Below, piece after piece: positions 44,206 to 52,699 of a DNA stretch of 64,000 nucleotides. Numbering within the stretch: position 1 is the stretch's first letter; each line of letters opens with the position of its first letter. A program made the position numbers and the translations under genes. This stretch comes from CAWBRT01 sp963696525 (GTDB lineage: Bacteria > Acidobacteriota > Terriglobia > Terriglobales > Acidobacteriaceae), in assembly GCA_963696525.1 (NCBI GenBank), contig CAVOKO010000012.1, positions 310,001 to 374,000 on the forward strand. The letters are read 5' to 3'. The notes beneath the pieces are model-generated. The model was not told the origin of the DNA. It saw nothing but the letters and a program-made list of their open reading frames with translations, and ran no database searches.

Positions 44206-44610
44206 GCCTCAACACTCACCGATACCACCTGTACAGCCTGCTGGGATAAAACCTCAGGCGGATCCAACAATCCCCATTGCCGTTATTGCGATGGTGAAGG
44301 CTACATGTGGAGCGAGAGAATCATCAATATCTGCTTCTTCAGCGGCGTCGCTCCCGTCTACAAGCCCGGCAACCTGGCCACCGGGCAGTATCCCCAGACC
44401 GATGCCGGTTATCTTGCCTCCGATCATGCAACCGCCTTCTGCGAATACCGCATATTCCCCAACTACGAGTTCTTCACCAACGACGAGCAGGCCCGCTACA
44501 ACATGCTCTACGAACTCAAGGTCGATGCCAGTGGCCGGACCGGCAGCCCGCTGGTCCGCACCGCCAAGTGGAAGATTTTCAGCGCTAGACCAGGGGAATC
44601 ACTACTACAA
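44206..44610 (+). pseudogene. Zinc-ribbon protein fragment, possibly phage-derived
   Basis: The frame reads TDTTCTACWDKTSGGSNNPH, CRYCDGEGYMWSERI, then GYLASDHATAFCEYRIFPNY and EQARYNMLYELKVDASGRTG. The C-x2-C...C-x2-C-x-G-x-G pattern suggests a zinc ribbon; the rest recalls tailed-phage structural proteins, but I do not recognise the family. Its 5' end is cut by element B, which overlaps it antisense. Past about 44600 the frame loses sense and other frames look more protein-like, implying further indels. The first 45 bp, covering CTACWDKTSGGSNN, recur at element A. Confidence 0.45.
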
Positions 44611-45831
44611 TCCGCTGCCGGATCAGGCTGTGCGATTACCATTCAGACCCTGTCGGTAGCGGAGTTCCTCACCATCTGCTCAATGGCAGAAATGGCCTGT
44701 TCTGGCCCAATCCGTCGACCGCCTCTCCTGGCTGGCTGGCGCTGCGGAAATCGGTGCTGTCGTACCTGGAGAGGTGCGGAAATCTGATTGGTCGGAGTTA
44801 GAAACTGCGGAAATCTGGCTATTAAGGGGTGCGGAAAAGATGGGGAAATAGAAGATGAACATTAGGATTGCGGTCTCTGTTTCCGCCCGCCGCCTTCGCC
44901 GCGCCCCCGGCCTCTTCCCGGCCGGGCCCGGTGTCGATCGTCAGCACTCGCTCAGCAGATTACATCTGACCGGCTCAGATTAACTCCGGCGTGGCAACGG
45001 TACGAAAGTAATCTGCCACTGACTTCCCGGAACGCGGTTTACGGGGACACTGGCCGACTTCCCATTACTTAGCCGTGTAGCCTAGTTTGGATCACTTCCG
45101 AGTTGCCGACAATTCACCAACTGACGCTGCGAAGTACGCACTCGAGCCGGCGCGATTCCGGAGCGTCGTCCGTTATTGCACTGTTTTCAGCCAGTACGAG
45201 CATGTTGCACACTTTGCGTGGAAGTGTGCCCAAGCTGAACAGCTTTTTGCAAGAAGGTTGCACCCAACTCGTTAATACCGTGTCACAACGCCGCATAGGG
45301 TCCATTGAGAACAGCCGCTAGCGGAATAGAGCGCCGTGATGCTCTGGAGAATGGCGTCATGTCTGGCGAGCCGTTTCTGCACACTCTGACAAAAGGGCGA
45401 TTCGGGACCGCTCAAGTGCCGCACGCAAGTCAAGTTTGATCGAAATCGGTTAGTGGACCGGTAAGTCAACCTTTTAAGGCCGCCCACATCACTCCGTCCG
45501 CTGTGCCCTCCGGCTCGCCAGTAAACAGCTGCACATGACCAAAGTAATGTTGACGCTAATTCAGAGTTCCTTCCTAATGGTGCCGAGTCGTGAAAGTCCA
45601 ATGTTATCGGCCTTCTTAACGTGCCGTAGCAACTTGCTTTGGGTCTCGGCGTAAGTTGCCCAGCCCCAGGTTTCATCACCGCTTTTGTTCAACGACGTGC
45701 ACGGAGAACTTGTGCCTTCCCCCATTCTGCGCACTGTGAGCGGTTCCACTGATCTGGCCCAGAGATTTGATTCTCTTGGCGGCCTTGGATATGTGTTTCG
45801 AGATTGCAGCTGAGTTTCTCGAGGCCTTGAT
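44611..45831. other. Degenerate gene-poor stretch
   Basis: About 1.2 kb without a supportable gene. It contains a 38-bp repeat at 45023-45060 (CTTCCCGGAACGCGGTTTAC...GCCGACTT) that recurs at 60745-60782. A GTTGAC...GAGTTCCTTCCTAATG motif at 45549-45579 resembles one upstream of the other repeat-protein gene. Confidence 0.5.
45023..45060 (+). repeat. Dispersed 38-bp repeat, copy 1
   Basis: Starts CTTCCCGGAACGCGGTTT and ends CTGGCCGACTT. The copy at 60745-60782 differs at about six positions, and a partial third copy follows at about 60804-60830. Both places lie beside recombinase remnants. Confidence 0.65.
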
Positions 45832-45987
45832 ATGCACACATCATTATCATCTCTGGTACTCAACCGCAACCGGCGCCTCATTCAGTTTATTTCGATCCTT
45901 TTCTTAACGGTGTTGTTGGGCTGCACGCTGCGGGCGCAGACCGCCCATTTCAGCGGGGCACAGAGCACAGTTGCATCCGCGGCCTGA
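45832..45987 (+). CDS. Signal-peptide ORF of the NHL-repeat protein (frameshifted gene, 5' part)
   Basis: Fifty-one residues: MHTSLSSLVLNRNRRLIQFI, a hydrophobic core ISILFLTVLLGC, then TLRAQTAHFSGAQSTVASAA before TGA. It is a signal peptide (cleavage after RAQ, or lipidation at LLGC). The last residues, STVASAA, correspond to the repeat consensus STVASGL-x-x-P, which continues in another frame from 45981. An indel of two bases in CATCCGCGGCCTG would explain the break. Alone it encodes only an exported stub. Confidence 0.65.
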   Translation: MHTSLSSLVLNRNRRLIQFISILFLTVLLGCTLRAQTAHFSGAQSTVASAA

Positions 45988-48335
45988 GTAACCCCGAAGG
46001 GGTCGCAGTGGATGAGAGCGGCGACGTCTATGTCGCCGATGAGAACAATCGCCGAGTGCTGAAAGAGACGCTGTCGGTGGGCAGCTACACCCAGAGCACG
46101 GTCGCAAGCGGCCTGGCTTTTCCCATGGGGGTCGCGGTAGATGGGAGCGGCAACGTCTATATCGCTGATTTCTGGAATAGCCGGGTGTTGAAGGAGACGC
46201 TGTCGGCGGGCAGCTACACCCAGAGCACGGTCGCATTCAACGGCCTGAGTCATCCCGAAGGGGTCGCGGTGGATGGGAGAGGCAACGTCTATATCACCGA
46301 TATACGGAATAACCGGGTGTTGAAGGAGATGCCGTCGGGCGGGAACTTTGCGACGGTCAACGTGAAGACCCCGAGTTCGTCGGTGATCACATTGATTTTC
46401 ACCTTCGACACTGGGGGCACGCTGGGCGGCACGGCCGTGCTGACGCAGGGAGCAGCAGCAGGGTTGGACTTTGCCGATGCCAGGACCGGAAGCTGCACGA
46501 ACGGAACAAACAACACGACCGGAACGAACTACCTGTACAACGCCGGAGATACCTGCACCATCGATGTGACGTTCACGCCCCAGTTCGCCGGGAATCGCTA
46601 TGGTGCAGCGGTGCTGAAGGATAGCTCCGGGAACGTGATTGCGACCGGCTACGTCCAGGGCACGGGAGTGGGGCCGCAGGTGAACTTCCTGCCCGGCGCC
46701 CAAAGCATTGCGGCAAGCGGTCTGAATCAGCCCTCCGGGATCGCGGTAGATGGGAGCGGCAACGTCTATATCGCCGATAGCGGCAATAACCGGGTGGTGG
46801 AAGAGACGCTGGCGGCGGGCATCTACACCCAGAGCACATTGGCAACCAGCAGCCTGAGTTCGCCCTTTGGGATTGCGGCGGATGCGATCGGGAACGTCTA
46901 TATCGCCGATACCTACAATCAACGGGTGTTGCTTGAGACGTTCCTGGCAGGCAGCGGCAGCTACAGCGAAAGCACCCTCGTAACCGACAGCCTGTTGTAC
47001 CCTTACGGGATCGCGGTCGATGCGGGCGGCAACGTTTATATCGCCGATCCCGTCAATGGCCTGGTGATGAAGGAGACCCTGTCGGGGGGCGGCTATGTCC
47101 AGAACACCCTGGCAACCGGCAACCTGAGCTCGCCCTCCGGGGTCGCGGTGGATGCGTACGGCAACGTCTATATCGCCGATACCAACAATAACCGGGTGTT
47201 GAAAGAAGACTTTTGGGACCCACCGAGCCTGAGCTTCGCGTCAACAAGTTTGGGCACGACCAGCAGCGACAGCCCGCGCAAGGTGACGGTTGAAAACATC
47301 GGCAATGGCCCGCTGAGCTTCCCGTCTCTAACTAGCGGGAACAATCCGAGCATTACAACGAACTTCACTCTGAACAGCAGTTCGCCATTCGCATGCCCGC
47401 TGGTGGCCAGCGGCTCGGCGGCCGGGACGCTGCCAGCAGGTGAATCTTGCCTGTTGTCGATCAGCTTCACCCCGACCGGTGCAGGCAGCATCAGCGGAGC
47501 GCTGGTGCTGGCGGATAACAATCTGAACGTACCTGAGCCTGGCTATGCGACACAAAGCATTACATTGAGCGGTGCCCCAGAGACGCCGGTCATTACCTGG
47601 GCCACGCCCGCAGCCATTACCTATGGCACGGCGCTTTCGGCAACGCAGTTGAATGCCAGTTCCAACGTGGCGGGAACGTTCGTTTACAGCCCACTGGCAG
47701 GGACGACTCCGGCAGCCGGGACGCAAACGCTCTCAGTCACCTTCACGCCCACCGATGCTACCGATTACGCGACAGCGACTAAGACGGTCTCACTCACCGT
47801 ACAGGACTTTTCTCTGCCGTCCACACCACCGGCCGTCGCCGTGACTGCCGGTCAGACAGGGGTTGCAAGCTTCACCGTCTCCCCGGTGAGTGGACTTGCC
47901 GGTACGGTTTCATTCACTTGCTCTGTACCATCGAATATGAGTGAGGCATCTTGCTCGGCGACCTCAGTTCAAATCTCGGCATCGGCAGGCGCAAGCTCAA
48001 CCTTGACAGTTACAACCACAGGGAGCCATTACGTCACCTTAAAAACAAGACCTGGCCGCTGGGTGGCGTCTGGGATCGGCGCCGTCTTTGCTGGGTTCAT
48101 TCTCTTGGGAGTCCCGAAGGTCAAACGGCGACGTGCCAGTCTGCTGGTGTTGTTCACGCTCCTACTGTTGTCACTTGGCATGATGAGCTGTGGTGGAAAC
48201 AGTGGCACAAGTAGCGGCAGCACAGGTGGAAAACAAATGGATACCGCAACGCCGGCAGGGACATACTCGCTAACCTTGACCGCGACGAGTGGAACGGCAT
48301 CCCATACGATGAACGTCCCAGTGACCGTGCAATAG
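45981..48335 (+). CDS. NHL-repeat surface protein with Ig-like domain (frameshifted gene, 3' part)
   Basis: From GLSNPEGVAVDESGDVYVAD onward, seven or more NHL repeats (GVAVDGSGNVYIADxxNNRV, often followed by LKETLSAGSYTQST) form a beta-propeller in two groups around a beta-sandwich. After about 47220 come an ASH/Ig-like domain and an MBG domain (TPVITWATPAAITYGTALSA) shared with the giant protein at 42220-42440. Near the C-terminus are a membrane span (VASGIGAVFAGFILLG), KVKRRR, a second span ending MMSCGGNSG, and a Thr-rich tail. The same tail layout as the first surface protein suggests the same export and anchoring route. Translation requires correction of the frameshift at 45980. Confidence 0.8.
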   Translation, partial: GLSNPEGVAVDESGDVYVADENNRRVLKETLSVGSYTQSTVASGLAFPMGVAVDGSGNVYIADFWNSRVLKETLSAGSYTQSTVAFNGLSHPEGVAVDGRGNVYITDIRNNRVLKEMPSGGNFATVNVKTPSSSVITLIFTFDTGGTLGGTAVLTQGAAAGLDFADARTGSCTNGTNNTTGTNYLYNAGDTCTIDVTFTPQFAGNRYGAAVLKDSSGNVIATGYVQGTGVGPQVNFLPGAQSIAASGLNQPSGIAVDGSGNVYIADSGNNRVVEETLAAGIYTQSTLATSSLSSPFGIAADAIGNVYIADTYNQRVLLETFLAGSGSYSESTLVTDSLLYPYGIAVDAGGNVYIADPVNGLVMKETLSGGGYVQNTLATGNLSSPSGVAVDAYGNVYIADTNNNRVLKEDFWDPPSLSFASTSLGTTSSDSPRKVTVENIGNGPLSFPSLTSGNNPSITTNFTLNSSSPFACPLVASGSAAGTLPAGESCLLSISFTPTGAGSISGALVLADNNLNVPEPGYATQSITLSGAPETPVITWATPAAITYGTALSATQLNASSNVAGTFVYSPLAGTTPAAGTQTLSVTFTPTDATDYATATKTVSLTVQDFSLPSTPPAVAVTAGQTGVASFTVSPVSGLAGTVSFTCSVPSNMSEASCSATSVQISASAGASSTLTVTTTGSHYVTLKTRPGRWVASGIGAVFAGFILLGVPKVKRRRASLLVLFTLLLLSLGMMSCGGNSGTSSGSTGGKQMDTATPAGTYSLTLTATSGTASHTMNVPVTVQ

Positions 48336-48350
48336 CTCTCGATCCTCTTG

Positions 48351-48384
48351 GCAAAAGACTCGGTGGGATGCCGGGTCTTTTTGC
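48351..48384 (+). terminator. Rho-independent terminator after the NHL-protein gene
   Basis: GCAAAAGAC pairs with GTCTTTTTGC (one-base bulge) around a GGTGGGATGCCGG-type loop, 16 bp after the stop. The T-run is inside the stem's 3' arm. The rest of 48385-48706 shows no gene. Confidence 0.65.
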
Positions 48385-48706
48385 TGCCTGCGCACGTCGC
48401 ATAAAAAAGTGAGCATAGTTCTGGGTGCGTTGAGCGGCGGGTACCATGGCTTTCTCAGCCAGGCGATGAATTCCTCCCGGGTCACGTGCCACCCGGAAGG
48501 ATGCCGCCATCAAGATCATGCGTCGGACCATCGGGCAGGTGGTGACCTCCGGGACGGGCGGTCGTTGTCCTGAGATACTGAGTCCGTATATGTGCTCATT
48601 AGCTGTTTGTGCGGCACAAACAATGCTGCCACCGGCGGACAGAGCGCGGCACGATTCGCGGTTCAGCCCGGCGACTGAGGGAACATGACGGAGGGAAAGG
48701 AAAAAG

Positions 48707-49606
48707 ATGAGCGCTGAAAAAAAAGGAACGGTGGGTGTAATTGGGCTGGGGATCATGGGGTCGGCCATGGCGTCCAACCTGGTGAAATCAGGCTTCGAAG
48801 TGATTGGGACGGATATCCTCGCCCAGAGTCGCGATGAGTTGACCAAGGCCGGTGGAACTGCTACGGCCGATGCGCGCGAGGTGGGCAAACGCTGCCGTCA
48901 TATCATCCTGGCACTGGCTTCCGAGGCCGCGCTCAATGCGGTTTGCGGCGAGCTCGCCGCAAGCTGCGCCAAGGGAACCATCGTCATCGAAACCGGCACG
49001 CTGCCGCTGGTGGCCAAGCTGAAGGTGCGCGACCTGCTTGCCGAAAAAGGCATTGTGCTGCTGGATTGCACGCTCTCGGGCACCGGCGCGCAGGCAAAAA
49101 CTCGCGATCTCGCCGTCTACGCCAGCGGCGACACTGCCGCGATCAAGGAAGTGGCTCCAGTTATGGACGGCTTTGCGCGGGTCTGTTATGACCTCGGCGA
49201 ATTTGGCAATGGAATGAAGATGAAGCTGGTGGCCAACCTGCTGGTGGCGATTCACAATGTCGCCGCCGCCGAAGCGGTTTTGCTCGGGACACGTTCCGGG
49301 CTGGACCCGGCGATGGTGGTTAAAGTGGTCGCCGACGGGGCTGGCGGTTCGCGTATGTTTCAAGTTCGGGCTCCGGCGATGGTGAATCGAACCTGGGACG
49401 AGGCCACGATGAAGAATTCGGTTTGGCAGAAAGATATGCGGCTGATCGGCGAAGCCCTGCAGGCCACGGGCTGCCCGGCGCCGGTGTTTTCATCGACCAT
49501 ACCGATTTATATCGCGGCGACCGTCTCGGGACACGCCGAGCATGATACGGCATCCGTCTACGAGGTTTTGGAACGCATGACGTTAGCGCCGGGTGCTAAG
49601 AAGTAG
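48707..49606 (+). CDS. NAD(P)-dependent beta-hydroxyacid dehydrogenase
   Basis: A 299-residue member of the 3-hydroxyisobutyrate/6-phosphogluconate dehydrogenase family. Motifs: GVIGLGIMGSAMASNLVKSG (cofactor), DCTLSGTGAQAKTRDL (substrate loop) and GNGMKMKLVANLLVA with the catalytic Lys. GGAAAGGAAAAAG precedes the ATG. It differs from the paralogue at 28717 and is followed convergently by an SDR gene. The substrate loop differs from the DAPVSGG consensus, so the substrate is probably not 3-hydroxyisobutyrate itself. Confidence 0.88.
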   Translation: MSAEKKGTVGVIGLGIMGSAMASNLVKSGFEVIGTDILAQSRDELTKAGGTATADAREVGKRCRHIILALASEAALNAVCGELAASCAKGTIVIETGTLPLVAKLKVRDLLAEKGIVLLDCTLSGTGAQAKTRDLAVYASGDTAAIKEVAPVMDGFARVCYDLGEFGNGMKMKLVANLLVAIHNVAAAEAVLLGTRSGLDPAMVVKVVADGAGGSRMFQVRAPAMVNRTWDEATMKNSVWQKDMRLIGEALQATGCPAPVFSSTIPIYIAATVSGHAEHDTASVYEVLERMTLAPGAKK

Positions 49607-49625
49607 GGCCGCCCGCCACAGGCGC

Positions 49626-50363
49626 TCACCAAGGCACAGGACCGTTCTCGTCGAAGAAGCCTCCGGTCGGTCCATCCGGCGGGAGCGTTGCCAGTTGCAC
49701 AGGGACTAGCGCCGCCTGCTCCGGTTGCTTGGGGCCGGTGTGGCCGTTCATGTCGGTTGCGGTGAAGCCCGGGTCGGCTGAATTCACCTTGATGGGCGTG
49801 TTCCGCAGATCCTTGGCCAAGGCCACGGTCATGGCATTGATCGCCACCTTCGACGACGCATAGGCGAAGTAAACGTGTTCGTAGAGCGCCCACTGCGGAT
49901 CGCTGGTGTTGTTGAGCGAAGCCAGATCGCTGGCGAGATTGACGATCCTCCCCGCCTCGGACTTCCTAAGCAATGGCAAGAATGCCCTGGTGACCGCGAA
50001 GGCACCGAAGAAATTGGTTTCAAAGGTTCGGCGAAGATTCTCGAGCTGGCACTGGCTGGCCGGCTGCTTCTCAATAAAAACGCCGGCGTTGTTCACCAGA
50101 ATGTCCAATCGCCCGAACTCCCGCTCGATCTGGAGGGCGGCGGCGTCAATCGTGCTCTGATCGGTCACGTCGAGGACGATGGCGCGAGCTTCGAGGCCTT
50201 CGGCGCGCAAGGTCTCCGACGCGCGCTGCCCGCGTTTTCTGTCCCGGGCTCCCAGCAGGACGGTGATGCCCAGTCTGCCGAGCTGGCGCGCAGTCTCAAA
50301 GCCAATGCCTTTGTTTGCGCCGGTAATGAGCGCGACATTTGCGTGGTTGAATTTGTTAGTCAT
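49626..50363 (-). CDS. Short-chain dehydrogenase/reductase
   Basis: A 245-residue classical SDR: TGANKGIGFETARQL cofactor motif, LDVTD, NNAGVF, catalytic Ser in NLASDLASL and YASSK (Tyr-x3-Lys). The acidic-lacking GARDRKRGQ after beta-2 favours NADP. The resemblance is to carbonyl-reductase-like SDRs with a PGFTATDMN segment. ATG 50363 is chosen because the upstream frame extension (to 50396) has no homology and AGGA lies just before. It stands alone, 140 bp from the next gene. Confidence 0.9.
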   Translation of the reverse strand: MTNKFNHANVALITGANKGIGFETARQLGRLGITVLLGARDRKRGQRASETLRAEGLEARAIVLDVTDQSTIDAAALQIEREFGRLDILVNNAGVFIEKQPASQCQLENLRRTFETNFFGAFAVTRAFLPLLRKSEAGRIVNLASDLASLNNTSDPQWALYEHVYFAYASSKVAINAMTVALAKDLRNTPIKVNSADPGFTATDMNGHTGPKQPEQAALVPVQLATLPPDGPTGGFFDENGPVPW

Positions 50364-50502
50364 ATTCCTAGCCGCCGCGCCGGAGAACTCCCACATCTGC
50401 TAACTGCGGCAGATGTGGGGCATCGTTGAGCTACGATCCGCCAAACGTGTCCCACAAGGTCATTCCGTGTGAGCGGCTTCGGCGGGAATAACGCCGCCGA
50501 AG

Positions 50503-51591
50503 TTACCGCGTGGGCGGTTTCCAATCCGCGGGCGCGCGTACGCCTCGGAAGTCAGTTTTGTCCAGGTTCTCTTTGGTGATCAGGAGCAGAGGGGTCCAAA
50601 GTTCTTTCGGAACCGGGCGCTTTTCCAGATAATTAACCGTCGCGCGTATGCACCACCGGCCAATCGTAACGCTTTGCTGGACAACGTTCGCGGTCATGAC
50701 TCCTTCGCGCATGAACTTTTCGCTGTCCGGCTGGAAGTCGGTCGCGGTGATCACAATTTTTCCCGCTTTGCCGGCTGCGCGAATTACCTGGGCGGCACCG
50801 ACTGCGCTCATGTCCGCGCCGTTGTAGACGCCGTCAATCTGCGGAAACGTTTGCAGGAAATCTTCCATCAGGCGCATTCCGTCCTGCGGCGTGGACTGCG
50901 CGTACTGTTCGCCGACAATCTTGATGCCCGGGGCTATCTCGGCCAGGCGCTTGCGGAAGGAATCGCCGCGAATCTGCGCCCAGGAAGTCCCCGCCGGACC
51001 GCGCATCATGACGACATTTCCCTTACCATGCAGGGCCTGAGCCATGTAGTCTGCCTGCATCCGTCCGATCACCGTGTCGTCTGAGCGAACGCGGGTGACG
51101 ACTTCGTTGCTGTCGGTCATGACGTTGCAATTGATCACCGGAATACCATGTCTGACAGCGGCTTCCACGGCGGGAATTGTGCCGGCGCCGTTGGTGGCAA
51201 CCAAGTCGATCGCGTCAACCTTGCTGGCAATCAGGTCTTCCATCTGCGAGACTTGCTTCTCGATGTACTGATAGCCGCCCGCATCGTAGAGGATAATCTT
51301 GGCCCCGAGTTTGGCGGCTTCGTCGGTGTAGCCATAAGCCTGTCCGATGAAGTGCGGGTTGGACATCTGTGGCAGCAATACCCCAATGGTGTACTGCCTG
51401 GCGGGTTTGGCGGGGCGGGGATACTCATCGCCCGGCTCGCCAGTCTTAGCGGGGTTCGTCGCTTCCGTTGACTTGGCGGACGACTTTACCGGTTTCGATG
51501 CCGTCTGTGCCGGTGCTGCCTGTGCCACACCGAGGCACAAAACCAGCAGCAGGGCGGACGCGAGAGTAGTTGCTTGAAGACGCTTGTTCAT
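50503..51591 (-). CDS. Sugar ABC transporter substrate-binding protein (RbsB-like)
   Basis: A 362-residue periplasmic protein. The signal peptide MNKRLQATTLASALLLVLCL ends at AQA. A low-complexity linker with Lys/Ser/Pro precedes the Peripla_BP_4 domain, which starts YTIGVLLPQMSNPHFIGQAY. VDAIDLVATNGAGTIPAVEA and GVYNGADMSAVGAAQVIRAA are family blocks lining a pentose/hexose-sized pocket. ATG 51591 follows GGGAGAAGTG; a GTG sits directly before it. It is the last of a three-gene importer operon with permease and double ATPase. Confidence 0.9.
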   Translation of the reverse strand: MNKRLQATTLASALLLVLCLGVAQAAPAQTASKPVKSSAKSTEATNPAKTGEPGDEYPRPAKPARQYTIGVLLPQMSNPHFIGQAYGYTDEAAKLGAKIILYDAGGYQYIEKQVSQMEDLIASKVDAIDLVATNGAGTIPAVEAAVRHGIPVINCNVMTDSNEVVTRVRSDDTVIGRMQADYMAQALHGKGNVVMMRGPAGTSWAQIRGDSFRKRLAEIAPGIKIVGEQYAQSTPQDGMRLMEDFLQTFPQIDGVYNGADMSAVGAAQVIRAAGKAGKIVITATDFQPDSEKFMREGVMTANVVQQSVTIGRWCIRATVNYLEKRPVPKELWTPLLLITKENLDKTDFRGVRAPADWKPPTR

Positions 51592-51695
51592 CACTTCTCC
51601 CTCTGGTGCGAAAGAATCATCGACAGGATACGTTTACTTCGCAAAACCATCGCATGACGTTGGTCTCCCGATTCCTGCGCCCTCGCGGAGTCGCT

Positions 51696-52697
51696 CTAGC
51701 GGCGGCGTTCGCGCGCCAAGTCGACGTAGACCGCAAGTACGATAATGACGCCGATGACGATATTCTGTACGTACGACGAAACCTGGATGAGATTCAACCC
51801 GTTGGCCAGAACGCCGAGGATGAGCACGCCCATCAGGGTTTGTCCCATTCCCCCCACGCCGCCGGTGATCTTGCCACCGCCGATAACGACCGCCGCGATC
51901 GAGTAAAGCTCCTGCACCTCTCCCAGCGTCGGCTGGCCGGAGATGACACGCGAGGTCAGCACCACGCCCGCAATGCCCGCGAACATGCCGCTGAGAACGT
52001 AGACCAGAGTCTTGTATTTGACGACGTTGATGCCGGACAGCATGGCAGCTTCTTCATTGCTGCCCATGGCGTAGACATAGCGTCCGAAGCGCGTGCGCGT
52101 CATGATGACGTGGGCGAAAACGAAGGCTACGGCCGCAATCACCGCCGGTACCGGGATGGGGCCGATCTTACCCGCGCCGAGAAACAGGAACGCGTGGGGA
52201 AGGCCGACAACTGGCAGTCCGCCGCTCAAGGTCAGGGCAATGCCGCGCGCCGCAATCAACATGCCGAGCGTCGCGATAAAGGCCGGGAGTTTGGCTTTGG
52301 CGATCAGTATCCCATTGACCAGCCCAGCCAATGCTCCGGCAAGAATGCCCGCCGCAATGCCGCCCCAGAGTCCGAGGTTGAGCATCTGCTGCGCGGTGAC
52401 GACACTGACCAAAGCCAGCAGGGAGCCAACCGAAAGGTCGATGCCGGCGCTCAGAATCGCGAAGGTCTGGCCGATCGAGATCAACGCCAGAATCGAAATC
52501 TGGCGCGAGACGTTGGTCAGATTCGTGACGCTCCAGAAGTTCGGATTGATAGTGCCGAACAGGATACAAAGAATGACAAGCACGGCGGGCATGCCGACGC
52601 GGCCCCAGGGAACTCGGCGCAAGAATCCCCCTCCCGGTTGAGGAACAGGCTCCCCCTGAACTTTCTTCTCGATATCCTGCAGCCCAGCCTCGCTCAT
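51696..52697 (-). CDS. Sugar ABC transporter permease (RbsC-like)
   Basis: A 333-residue inner-membrane protein with about ten hydrophobic segments. It carries the RbsC-type motifs SAGIDLSVGSLLALVSVVTA, LGMLIAARGIALTLSGG and VLTSRVISGQPTLGEVQELY. It begins 2 bp after the ATPase stop (TAA GC ATG), so it is tightly coupled. The N-terminal 25 residues are an unusual charged, Gly-rich cytoplasmic extension. Confidence 0.92.
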   Translation of the reverse strand: MSEAGLQDIEKKVQGEPVPQPGGGFLRRVPWGRVGMPAVLVILCILFGTINPNFWSVTNLTNVSRQISILALISIGQTFAILSAGIDLSVGSLLALVSVVTAQQMLNLGLWGGIAAGILAGALAGLVNGILIAKAKLPAFIATLGMLIAARGIALTLSGGLPVVGLPHAFLFLGAGKIGPIPVPAVIAAVAFVFAHVIMTRTRFGRYVYAMGSNEEAAMLSGINVVKYKTLVYVLSGMFAGIAGVVLTSRVISGQPTLGEVQELYSIAAVVIGGGKITGGVGGMGQTLMGVLILGVLANGLNLIQVSSYVQNIVIGVIIVLAVYVDLARERRR

Positions 52698-52699
52698 GC

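Noticed and set aside
45882..46922. 346-codon minus-strand frame with periodic IGDIDVA-like repeats
   Set aside because: The periodicity is simply the antisense image of the NHL repeats on the plus strand.
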